55,337 nt of DNA from Fundidesulfovibrio magnetotacticus (GTDB lineage Bacteria; Desulfobacterota; Desulfovibrionia; Desulfovibrionales; Desulfovibrionaceae). Positions 40,833-48,664 of this stretch are shown here, piece by piece; the first letter of the stretch is position 1, and the number at the start of each line of letters is the position of its first letter. The notes beneath the pieces were generated by a model that saw only the letters and a list, made by a program, of their open reading frames with translations, did no database searches and was not told the origin of the DNA. The position numbers and the translations under genes were made by a program. Where the stretch lies: positions 1 to 55,337 of the forward strand of contig NZ_BLTE01000021.1 in NCBI RefSeq assembly GCF_013019105.1, given 5' to 3'.

Positions 40833-42122
40833 TTACAGCAGCGACTGGCTGGAACGCGCTCCAGGGATGGTGGAGGATGCCTGGGCGCCCTCGCCCTCGG
40901 GCTGGTCCCCGTCCTGGTCCTGGATGCGGATGCGGTATTTGCGGGCCATCTCGTCCATGACCTCCAGCACGAAGTCCATCTGGCGGTCTTCATGGGTGGA
41001 CATGCAGGCCGTGCGGATGAGCGCCTGTCCGCGCGGCACGGCGGGGTAGATGGCGGGCAGGGCGAAGATGCCCCGTTCGAAAAGTTCCTGGGCGAACATG
41101 AAGGCCTTCTCGTCCGACCCGATGGTGATGGGGATGATGGGCGCGATGGACTCCGAGAATCGCAGGCCGATGTCCTTGTAGCCCTGGCGCATCCGGCGGG
41201 TGTTGGCGCGCAGGCGCTCCACGCGTTCGGGCTCGGCCTCGAGGATGTCGATGCAGGTGAGCGCGGCGGTGGTGCAGGCCGCGGGCAGCGCGGCGGAGAA
41301 GATCTGCGTGCGCGACTGGTGCTGGATGTAGTCGAGCACGTCCGTGTGGTCCGAGGCCACGAACCCACCGATGGAGGCGAAGGCCTTGGAGAACGTGCCC
41401 ATGATGAAGTCGGTCTGTTCGGTGACGCCGAAGTGTTCGGCCGTGCCGCGCCCGTTGGCGCCCAGCACGCCCAGGCCGTGGGCGTCGTCGAGGTAGAGCA
41501 GCATGTCGGGATACTGCTTCTTGAGTTCGGCCAGTTCGTCCATGACGGCCACGTCGCCGGACATGGAGAAGATGCCCTCGGTGATCAGGAGCACCTGGCC
41601 GTCGAAATCGGGCTTGCCCATTTCGGAGGCGATCTTGCGCGCTGCGGAGGGGGCGTCGTTGTGGGCAAAGGTGCCCATGCGCTTGGTGCCGCCCAGGCCC
41701 GCGAAGATGGAGGCGTGGTTCTCGCGGTCGCAGAGCACGTAGTCGCTGGGGGTGAGCAGGCAGCCCAGGGCGCCCAGGTTGGTGGAGAAGCCCGTCACGT
41801 GAAGCACGGCGCGCTTCTTGCCCACGAAGGCCGCCAGGCGCTCCTCCAGGGTCTGGTGGAGCACCATGTTGCCCGAGAGGAAGCGCGAGCCGCCGGGGCC
41901 GGTGCCCATGCGGTAGATGGCCTGGGCGGAGGCCTCCTTGACGCGGGCGTCGTGGGAGAGGCCGAGGTAGTCGTTGGAGCCGATCATCACGAGGCGTTTG
42001 CCGGCGCACTCCACTTCCGTGCCCCAGGAGCGGCTGATGGGGCGGAAGTAGGGGTAGATCCCCGCATCGCGGATGACGCGGATCATTCCGGTGACTTTCT
42101 GGCAGCGGTCGTGCAATTTCAT
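40833..42122 (-). CDS. Alpha-oxoamine synthase, serine palmitoyltransferase-like
   Basis: A 429-residue PLP enzyme that condenses an acyl-CoA/ACP with an amino acid. GTGPGGSRFLSGN, YLDDAHGLGVLG (Asp213/His215), MGTFSKAFASIGG (Schiff-base Lys246) and IFSAALPAACTTAAL are visible. The overall pattern, including ITEGIFSMSGDVAVMDELA and PAIYPAVPRGQALIRTACM, is closer to bacterial serine palmitoyltransferases than to BioF or Kbl as I recall them. The amino acid and acyl chain are not determined. A ~25-residue polar tail is extra. ATG 42122 is preceded by AAGGATA. It appears to lead into the exporter genes. Confidence 0.88.
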   Translation of the reverse strand: MKLHDRCQKVTGMIRVIRDAGIYPYFRPISRSWGTEVECAGKRLVMIGSNDYLGLSHDARVKEASAQAIYRMGTGPGGSRFLSGNMVLHQTLEERLAAFVGKKRAVLHVTGFSTNLGALGCLLTPSDYVLCDRENHASIFAGLGGTKRMGTFAHNDAPSAARKIASEMGKPDFDGQVLLITEGIFSMSGDVAVMDELAELKKQYPDMLLYLDDAHGLGVLGANGRGTAEHFGVTEQTDFIMGTFSKAFASIGGFVASDHTDVLDYIQHQSRTQIFSAALPAACTTAALTCIDILEAEPERVERLRANTRRMRQGYKDIGLRFSESIAPIIPITIGSDEKAFMFAQELFERGIFALPAIYPAVPRGQALIRTACMSTHEDRQMDFVLEVMDEMARKYRIRIQDQDGDQPEGEGAQASSTIPGARSSQSLL

Positions 42123-42232
42123 CGGCTGGTTATCCTTGGAGTGTGGTGAGCCCGCGGGCGTGCGGACGGCATACGAGCGCCATTTTGGAACGGGCCTCTA
42201 CACCAGATAGGAAGACGCCGCAACCCTTCGTG

Positions 42233-42718
42233 CTACGTGGCGGAACCCATGAGGTATTCGCGTACGTGCCGGGCGTTTTCCCGCATGATCTTCCCGAGCG
42301 CCGTGGCCGCGCGGCCGTATTGCCCCGGGAACGTGGGCGTGTAGTAGATTTCGTCGTCAGAGTCGGCCAGCACGGTGGTGTAGCCGCGCATCCAGAGGTC
42401 GCGCTTGGTGGACCATTCCAGATAAATCCAGGCCAGGCGCTGGCGGCCGTCGGCCGTGCGGCAGCGGGCGACGCCCCACACGTAGGCCTCGCCGCCCGTG
42501 GAAGGGGCGCGCTGCTTGATGAAGTCGACCCGCTCGAAGGTGAGGCCCGAGGAGGCGCAGAAACCGCGCGCCGCGATGTCCCAGGCTTCGGCGGACTGTT
42601 CGCGCGCAAGGCGCTCCAGGCCGTGGGGCGGGTAGAACCAGGCGTTGAACAGGGCGAACCCGGCAATGCAGACGGCCAGCAGGCAGCCCAGGGCGATCAG
42701 GGGCTTCTTCACGTTCAC
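42233..42718 (-). CDS. Small membrane-anchored protein of unknown function
   Basis: A 161-residue protein with one N-terminal hydrophobic segment (PLIALGCLLAVCIAGFALFN) and a periplasmic remainder (EAYVWGVARCRTADGRQRL, MRGYTTVLADSDDEIYYTPT). It looks like an exported, anchored protein with a mixed alpha/beta fold, but I do not recognise the family. GTG 42718 overlaps the stop of the next upstream gene (GTGA), so the pair is coupled. There are 110 bases to the oxoamine synthase. Confidence 0.7.
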   Translation of the reverse strand: MNVKKPLIALGCLLAVCIAGFALFNAWFYPPHGLERLAREQSAEAWDIAARGFCASSGLTFERVDFIKQRAPSTGGEAYVWGVARCRTADGRQRLAWIYLEWSTKRDLWMRGYTTVLADSDDEIYYTPTFPGQYGRAATALGKIMRENARHVREYLMGSAT

Positions 42719-43296
42719 GGCGCGTTGCCTCCCCGCGCTGCGTCCCGGAACCGCGTTTCGAGGGGGGCCGTGCCGGGAGCGGGCGGCAGCGTGGGCGCCA
42801 CGCCGACCGCCCCCCCGTAGAAGCCGCCGGACCCGGAGCGGACCCGGGCCTCGCCAGAGGCTTCGGAGACAGGGTCTGGAGCGGGTTCGCCAGACCACGT
42901 GAGACGCCAGCGCGCCGCTTCGCGCAGCCTGGCGCGGGCGAGCTTCTCCTCGGCCAGAAGCACGTAGTCGGCGTTGCGCACGTCCTTGGTCAGGGCCTTG
43001 AGCAGGGCCAGCTCGGCGCGCTCGCGCGTGACCAGTTCGTCGTCGGCGGGCTCTTCGCCGCGTTCGCGCATTTCCTCGAGCCGAAGCTCGATGGCCTTGC
43101 CGGTGTGGTAGTTGATGTCGAAGTGGCGCTCTTTCATGATGGCCACGTTCTCGCCGTCGTTCACCTGGCCCCGGTAGAAGCGCTCAGGTTCCAGCGCGGG
43201 GTAGACCTCCGGGAGCTTCATGAAGCCCTTGTGGAAGGTCAGTGCCAGGCAGGCGAAAAGCCCCAGCTTCACCAGGCGCTCGGGATCAATCCGCAC
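42715..43296 (-). CDS. Membrane-anchored protein of unknown function
   Basis: A 193-residue protein with a short N-terminal hydrophobic segment (LVKLGLFACLALTFHKGF), then a charged, mainly helical region (KERHFDINYHTGKAIELRLE, ERAELALLKALTKDVRNADY) and a Pro/Gly-rich tail. I do not recognise it. Its start overlaps the end of the GT-C gene by 11 bases and its stop overlaps the 42718 start, so all three are translated together. Confidence 0.7.
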   Translation of the reverse strand: MRIDPERLVKLGLFACLALTFHKGFMKLPEVYPALEPERFYRGQVNDGENVAIMKERHFDINYHTGKAIELRLEEMRERGEEPADDELVTRERAELALLKALTKDVRNADYVLLAEEKLARARLREAARWRLTWSGEPAPDPVSEASGEARVRSGSGGFYGGAVGVAPTLPPAPGTAPLETRFRDAARGGNAP

Positions 43297-44902
43297 GGGC
43301 CGTCTCCTTGCGCTTGTAGACCACCAGCGGGGCCTGGGGCGGACCTGCGGGCACGAAATAATGGAAATAGGGGTCGGCGCGGTTGCCGAAGGTTTCGTCG
43401 GGGCGGTTCAGCTCGATGCGCTCGTAGTCGCGCGCCAGATCGAGTCCCCGCGTGACGAACTCCCTTGGCGCGAAGACCTGGCCGTCGCGGTTCACGCGCA
43501 CGGCGCGGCGCACGCTCACCCAGTCGGGCTTCTCGGCCGGGTTGATGGGGCCTTGCAGGCCGCCGATCACCCGGAAGGGCGTGTGGAACTGGAGCACCAT
43601 GTCGGAATATTCGGCCAGGATGGTCTGGCCGGGCCTGGCGTTGGCCAGGAAGAAGTCGATGAGGGCCTGGTTCACGTCGGCGGGGTAGCCGTTGAAGAGC
43701 TCCGTCAGGTGCAGCTTCAGGGGCACGTTGACGCTGGTGAGCATGGTCAGGTCGTTCTCCCATGGGCGGTTCACGATCTTCAGGCGCTCCATGGGCAGCA
43801 GGTTCAGCCAGTTGGTGAGCCCCACCAGGATCAGGAACAAAGCCCCCGACGGCCTGGAGAAGCGCCAGAGCCTGAGCCCGGCCCAGGCCAACAGGATGGC
43901 GCAGGCCGGGTAGAAATGCACGATGTAGCGGTGGAAGCGCTGGGGGAACAAGGCCAGGATCACGAAGCTGCCCATCATCACCAGGGCCATGAAAAGGCAG
44001 AAGCGCTCCCCGGGTTCGTCTGGGCCGCCCCGGCCCAGGAAGAAGCCGCGCCAGCGCCAGCCCAGCCAGGCCAGAACGGGCAGGGGCAGCATGAACATCA
44101 CCCAGTCCGAGAAATAGAGCATCAGGTTCTCGGGCACGAGCATGATGTTGAAAAGCGTGGACTGGCGTCCCATGCGGTAGAGCAGGATGCCCGGCACGAT
44201 GAGCGTGCACGACAGGGCGATCACCAGCCCCGTGCGCGCCAGGCTGGTCCTTTCGCGGTAGAGCAGCAGGGCCGCGCCCAGAAGCGGCGGGGCCAGGGAG
44301 AGCAGCAGCAGGTAGTTGGCGTGGAACAAAACGCCAAGCCCCAGGGCGATGGTCAGCAGGGGCGGCCAGCGCCGCTTCCAGTCGCCCAGGAAGCCCCAGA
44401 GGATGGCCAGGAAGACCAGCCCCCCCGCCGAATAATAACGCCCCTGGCGCGCGAACAGCAGGAAAGGCACGTTCAGCGCCAGCAGCAGCGCCGAAAGCCT
44501 GGCCCAGGCAAGGTCTCCGAAGCGGCGTGCCACCAGCAGGTAGGTGGCGGCGATGCACGCCAGCCCCGTGAGGGCGAAGAAAAACCTTGCCCAGAAGGCG
44601 TCGCGCGGGGCGATGAGCTGACCGGCCGCAGACATGTAGATCTGCAGCCAGGGCGACCAGCGCCAGATCATGTCCGGACCGAACTCGCGGCGCTCCTCCT
44701 GGGAGACCACGTTCACGCCGTCGGTGACCATCGGCAGCCCCGTGGCAAGCACGTTGCGGGCCAGCGTGGCCGTTTCGGCCTCGTCCTGCCAGAGCGGGCG
44801 GTCGCCGAGTCCTTTAAAGATGAGAAACGCCCCCAGGATCAGGATGGCCCAAAAGGCCCAGTCCCGGCAGGCGGCGAGGGAGGTGGTGTCGTTGGTGTGC
44901 AT
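43286..44902 (-). CDS. GT-C family glycosyltransferase (ArnT/PMT-like)
   Basis: A 538-residue membrane protein with about 11 hydrophobic helices and a C-terminal periplasmic region. The first loop contains LWQDEAETATLARNVL, the Asp-Glu motif that binds divalent metal and the lipid-linked sugar phosphate in ArnT/PMT-like enzymes. It would transfer a sugar from polyprenyl phosphate in the periplasm to a lipid, protein or glycan. ATG 44902 is chosen by homology; there is no good ribosome site. It appears to start the long minus-strand run. Confidence 0.88.
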   Translation of the reverse strand: MHTNDTTSLAACRDWAFWAILILGAFLIFKGLGDRPLWQDEAETATLARNVLATGLPMVTDGVNVVSQEERREFGPDMIWRWSPWLQIYMSAAGQLIAPRDAFWARFFFALTGLACIAATYLLVARRFGDLAWARLSALLLALNVPFLLFARQGRYYSAGGLVFLAILWGFLGDWKRRWPPLLTIALGLGVLFHANYLLLLSLAPPLLGAALLLYRERTSLARTGLVIALSCTLIVPGILLYRMGRQSTLFNIMLVPENLMLYFSDWVMFMLPLPVLAWLGWRWRGFFLGRGGPDEPGERFCLFMALVMMGSFVILALFPQRFHRYIVHFYPACAILLAWAGLRLWRFSRPSGALFLILVGLTNWLNLLPMERLKIVNRPWENDLTMLTSVNVPLKLHLTELFNGYPADVNQALIDFFLANARPGQTILAEYSDMVLQFHTPFRVIGGLQGPINPAEKPDWVSVRRAVRVNRDGQVFAPREFVTRGLDLARDYERIELNRPDETFGNRADPYFHYFVPAGPPQAPLVVYKRKETARAD

Positions 44903-44963
44903 GGTGTGACGCGGCGTCTCTAACCGCATTGCGCCGGAAAAACAAGCACGCCGCAATTCGGGC

Positions 44964-44992
44964 TTGACAGCCCCGGGGGTTTGAGGATTAAT
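44964..44992 (+). promoter_or_regulatory. Sigma-70-like promoter for the GT2 gene
   Basis: TTGACA (44964-44969), 17 bases, ATTAAT (44987-44992). The gap is well placed upstream of GGAGG and ATG 45042. It sits in the divergent space with the GT-C gene. Confidence 0.65.
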
Positions 44993-45041
44993 CCGCCGTT
45001 TCGTATCATCCGCCATCGATCTCTTTCGGAGGAACCCCCCG

Positions 45042-45854
45042 ATGATGAACGGCAAAAAAGTGGTGGTGGTCATGCCGGCCTACAATGCCGCCACCACCCT
45101 GGAGCGCACCTTGGCCGAGGTGCCTCGCGATATCGTGGACGACGTCATTCTCGTGGACGACGCCAGCCGCGACAACACCATCGAGCACGCGCGCAAGCTG
45201 GGCATCCGCTGCTTCCTGCACGAGCGCAACTGGGGCTACGGCCGCAACCAGAAGACCTGCTATTCCGAAGCCCTCAAGCTGGGCGCCGACGTGGTGATCA
45301 TGGTCCACCCGGACTACCAGTACACCCCGCTCATCATCCCCGCCATGGCCAACCTGGCCACCTCGGGCCTCTACGACGTGGTCATCGCCTCGCGCATCCT
45401 GGGCGGCACGGCCCTGGCCGGCGGCATGCCCGGATACAAATACGTCTCCAACCGTTTCCTCACCCTCGCCCAGAACCTGCTCATGGGCGCGAAGCTTTCG
45501 GAATACCACACCGGCTACCGCGCCTTCACCCGCGAAGTGCTGGAGAAGCTCCCCCTCTGGGAAAACTCCGACGACTTCGTCTTCGATAACCAGATGCTCG
45601 CCCAGTCCATCTACTTCGGCTTCAAAGTGGGCGAAGTGAGCTGCCCCACCAAATACTTCGACGAGGCCAGCTCCATCAACTTCAAGCGCTCCTGCATCTA
45701 CGGCCTGGGCTGCCTGGGCACCGCCTGGAAATTCCGCATGCAGAAATGGGGCAAGGCCAAACACGCCATCTTCGACCCCAACGGACGCGGACTCTCCGAC
45801 CCCGAAGCCAACTACTATTCCGACCAGACCGCCACCATCTTTCCCCCCGAATAG
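45042..45854 (+). CDS. DPM1-like glycosyltransferase (GT2)
   Basis: A 270-residue soluble GT2 enzyme. [39 protein letters not shown] and [10 protein letters not shown] are the GT2 motifs, with Asp in VHPDYQ at the DxD position. It has no transmembrane helices. It probably transfers a sugar to polyprenyl phosphate or a lipid acceptor. ATG 45042 has GGAGG upstream (45045 is an alternative). It is transcribed alone from the promoter above and closed by a hairpin terminator. Confidence 0.92.
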   Translation: MMNGKKVVVVMPAYNAATTLERTLAEVPRDIVDDVILVDDASRDNTIEHARKLGIRCFLHERNWGYGRNQKTCYSEALKLGADVVIMVHPDYQYTPLIIPAMANLATSGLYDVVIASRILGGTALAGGMPGYKYVSNRFLTLAQNLLMGAKLSEYHTGYRAFTREVLEKLPLWENSDDFVFDNQMLAQSIYFGFKVGEVSCPTKYFDEASSINFKRSCIYGLGCLGTAWKFRMQKWGKAKHAIFDPNGRGLSDPEANYYSDQTATIFPPE

Positions 45855-45880
45855 ACCAGGCGGATCAAGCTTTTATACGA

Positions 45881-45909
45881 AGGCCCCCGGACTCGCGCCG
45901 GGGGCCTTT
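45881..45909 (+). terminator. Rho-independent terminator after the GT2 gene
   Basis: A perfect 10-bp stem (45881-45890 with 45898-45907), a 7-base loop and TTT. It is 26 bases past the stop. Confidence 0.85.
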
Positions 45910-46077
45910 CGCGTCGCGGCCCCGGGAAAAAGACCCGGCGCCCTCTCCGGACGCGGGGGGCTCTTCCTTCGACCGCACCTCCCCTCGCCGCCGCCCCACC
46001 GCCCTTATGGCGTCGGGCGCTTCCGCCAACAGTTGCCCGGTCCGTGGTCGTAGGCTGAAGCGGCGTCGCGACCCTGT

Positions 46078-47286
46078 TCAGATCCTGGGGGCGAAGGCCA
46101 GCTTCATGGAGCCGGAGCCGGACTTGTCGAACGCGGCCTGGAAGGCTTTCTTCCACTCCGCGAGAGGGTATGCTCCGGAGAAGAGTCCGGCGGTGGGGTA
46201 GCTGCCGGAGGCGAGCAGGTCCAGGCAGAGCTGGTAGGTGCGCACACGCTCGCCGTTCCAGGGGGCCGTGGCGTACATCGCCGTGCCCGTGACGGTGAGC
46301 TGTCGGAACCAGAGGCTGGAGAAATCCGTGTTTTTGAGGGTCCCGGCCGTGCCGATCATCACGTAGCGGCCGCGCGCGCGCAGTGTCACCAGGGAGTCCT
46401 CGAGGGTGCGCGGGGAGGCCACGCAGTCGAAGACCACGTCCACGCCGCCTTCGATGTTGCCGCCGCCCATGGTGGTGGGGAGGAAGCGCCCCTGGAAGGC
46501 GCGGGCCAACTCCTGCCGGGTGGCCTTGCGCAGGATCTCGTCCGCGCCGCCCTGGCGGCCCAGGTCGGCCTGGAAGGGGTGGCGCGCGGCCAGGACGATG
46601 CGCCCGGCGAAGCCCAGTGCGCGCAGGCAGCGCACGGTGTGCTGCCCCAGGATGCCCGCGCCGATCACGAGCACGGACTGCCCGGGCTCGGGGAAGTTTT
46701 CCAGCACGGGCTGCATGGCGGAGGCCATGGAGTCGGTAAGGATGGCGTCCTCGTCGGAGACGTTTTCGGGCACGGGGAGGAGCTTGCCGGGGTGCGCGGC
46801 GGTGAGCGGGGCCATGCCGCCGGATGCGGCGGCGTTGAAGCCCAGCACGGAGCCCGGGGGGAGCGCGCCGTCGAGGAAGCGTTCGCAGAGGTTGTAGTCG
46901 CCCCGGGCGCAGGCGGGGCAGGGGGGCAGCTCGCGGACCGAGCAGTCCAGGACGGGTTCCACCACCACGCGAACGCCGGGCGCGGGGCCGTTGCCCGAGG
47001 GCGCGGCCTCCACGTCGGCGAGGATTTCGTGCCCGAGGACCATGGGCAGGGAGGCGTAGGGCTCCAGGAGCATGGACTCCGCGCCCTTGAGCAGGTTCAC
47101 GTCGGAGCCGCAGATGCCGCACAGCCGGGTGCGCAGGGTGGACCAGCCGGGGCGTGCGGGCTTGAACGCCACCTCCTCCAGGGCCAGGGGGGTGACCAGA
47201 TGGTGGAAGCGGCGGCGCTGGACGGCGCTGAAAAAGGCCGAAAGCAGGTAGCGCGGGATGGAGCGTCGGTAGAGCAGGGCTTTCAT
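46078..47286 (-). CDS. Zinc-dependent medium-chain alcohol dehydrogenase
   Basis: A 402-residue NAD(P)-binding oxidoreductase. CGICGSDVNLL and GHEILADVE supply catalytic zinc ligands; CPACARGDYNLC holds the lobe-zinc cysteines. VLVIGAGILGQHTVR is the Rossmann dinucleotide motif. The substrate is likely a polyol, cyclitol or sugar alcohol given the neighbouring radical SAM enzyme and glycosyltransferases, but the family is broad. The N-terminal ~30 residues (SIPRYLLSAFFSAVQRRRFH) are an unusual basic extension. It is divergent from the radical SAM gene with a 156-base gap. Confidence 0.9.
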   Translation of the reverse strand: MKALLYRRSIPRYLLSAFFSAVQRRRFHHLVTPLALEEVAFKPARPGWSTLRTRLCGICGSDVNLLKGAESMLLEPYASLPMVLGHEILADVEAAPSGNGPAPGVRVVVEPVLDCSVRELPPCPACARGDYNLCERFLDGALPPGSVLGFNAAASGGMAPLTAAHPGKLLPVPENVSDEDAILTDSMASAMQPVLENFPEPGQSVLVIGAGILGQHTVRCLRALGFAGRIVLAARHPFQADLGRQGGADEILRKATRQELARAFQGRFLPTTMGGGNIEGGVDVVFDCVASPRTLEDSLVTLRARGRYVMIGTAGTLKNTDFSSLWFRQLTVTGTAMYATAPWNGERVRTYQLCLDLLASGSYPTAGLFSGAYPLAEWKKAFQAAFDKSGSGSMKLAFAPRI

Positions 47287-47380
47287 GGGCGGGTTGTGGG
47301 GCAGGGAGGCTGCTCTGTCAAGGTTGACGGGGGGCCTGGAGCGGCGTAGAGACCCCGCGTTTCAGGGGGAGCCGCGCGGG

Positions 47381-47408
47381 TTGACAAACCCGTGCGGTTG
47401 CCTACACT
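47381..47408 (+). promoter_or_regulatory. Promoter with an overlapping inverted repeat, for the radical SAM gene
   Basis: TTGACA (47381-47386), 16 bases, TACACT (47403-47408). A six-base inverted repeat CGGGTT/AACCCG with a four-base spacer overlaps the -35, a possible operator. Confidence 0.6.
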
Positions 47409-47442
47409 CCGCCTTCGCCGAATTTTCGGCCCGCGAGGTACC

Positions 47443-48657
47443 ATGTCCAAGCGCTCCAGCATCGCCCTGGGAACCATCCTCAAGAACTTCGCCCGCGTCT
47501 CGCGCCATCCGTGGATCGCCTCCCGGCTGGCGGCTTTGGAGAAGGAGAAGATCCTCTTCAAGCCCCTGAACCCGCGCGCCCACGAGGGCGTGGCCCGGTC
47601 CATCCGCCAGGTGTCCGTGCGCATCACCGACATCTGCAACCTGCGCTGCCACACGTGCGGCCAGTGGGGCGACCAGGGCTTCCTGCACTGCGCGGACCTG
47701 AAGGCCCTGAAGAAGTCCGAGGTCTCGCCGGAGCGCTACCACCTGCTCCTGGCGGACCTGGCCACGCACGGTCATTTCCCGTCGGTGTACCTGTGGGGCG
47801 GCGAGCCCACCATGTACAAGGGCTGGCTGGAGATCATCGAACACGCCACGGTGCTGCGCATGCCCACGTCCATCGCCACCAACTCCACGGGCATCGCCAA
47901 GGCGGCCGAGCGGCTGGTGAAGGCCCCCATGTTCCTGCTGCAGATGTCCATCGACGGCCCCGACGCCGACACCCACAACGCCGCGCGCCCCTCTGCCTCG
48001 GGGGCCGACAACTTCCAGTCCATCCTGGACGCCCTGGACGCCGTGAACCAGGCCAAGAAGGCCGCAGGCAAGAAGCTGCCGCTCACGGCTTCGCTCACCA
48101 CCATCTCCCAGGCCAACGTGGGGCGTCTGGTGGACATCTACGAGACCTTCAAGGACAAGGTGGACCTCTTCGTGTTCTACCTCTCCTGGTGGATCGACGA
48201 GGACTCGGCCAAGGCCCACGACGCCGACTTCGAGCGCCGCTTCGGGCAGAAGCCCAAGCTGCACTGGGGCTGGGTGGGCGACTGGACCATCAAGGAGTAC
48301 GCCCTGCTGGATGCGCAGCTCAAGGAAGTGATGCGCCGCTCCAAGGGGTGGGATTCGCCCGCCGTGAACATCATCCCCAACATCACCGGGGTGGACAACC
48401 TGCGCGAATACTACACCGACCACTCCCAGCACTACGGCTACGACCAGTGCATCTCCATCTACCAGGCCGTGGAGATCGACTCCGGCGGCGACATGTCGCC
48501 GTGTCGCGACTACCACGACTACGTGGTGGGCAACGTGAAGCAGAACACCATCACGGAGATCTGGAACAACGAGGCCTACCGCAAGTTCCGCGCGAGCCTC
48601 ACCACCCAGGGGCTCATGCCCGCCTGCACGCGCTGCTGCGGGCTCATGGGCTACTAG
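47443..48657 (+). CDS. Radical SAM protein with SPASM-like C-terminus
   Basis: A 404-residue protein. ICNLRCHTC (Cys65, Cys69, Cys72) binds the SAM-ligated [4Fe-4S] cluster; YLWGGEPTMY is the GGE-type SAM motif. The C-terminal region with CISIYQAVEI, MSPCRDYHDY and CTRCCG looks like a SPASM/twitch segment for auxiliary clusters. Known SPASM enzymes modify peptides or oxidise cyclitols. The adjacent dehydrogenase and glycosyltransferase suggest a small molecule here, by inference only. ATG 47443 has GAGG upstream. Confidence 0.9.
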   Translation: MSKRSSIALGTILKNFARVSRHPWIASRLAALEKEKILFKPLNPRAHEGVARSIRQVSVRITDICNLRCHTCGQWGDQGFLHCADLKALKKSEVSPERYHLLLADLATHGHFPSVYLWGGEPTMYKGWLEIIEHATVLRMPTSIATNSTGIAKAAERLVKAPMFLLQMSIDGPDADTHNAARPSASGADNFQSILDALDAVNQAKKAAGKKLPLTASLTTISQANVGRLVDIYETFKDKVDLFVFYLSWWIDEDSAKAHDADFERRFGQKPKLHWGWVGDWTIKEYALLDAQLKEVMRRSKGWDSPAVNIIPNITGVDNLREYYTDHSQHYGYDQCISIYQAVEIDSGGDMSPCRDYHDYVVGNVKQNTITEIWNNEAYRKFRASLTTQGLMPACTRCCGLMGY

Positions 48658-48664
48658 GCTGCCC

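Noticed and set aside
40833-42122. BioF (biotin) or Kbl (threonine catabolism) enzyme
   Set aside because: No biotin gene or tdh is adjacent; sequence blocks around the PLP lysine and the C-terminus fit serine palmitoyltransferase-like enzymes better, though a phylogeny is needed.
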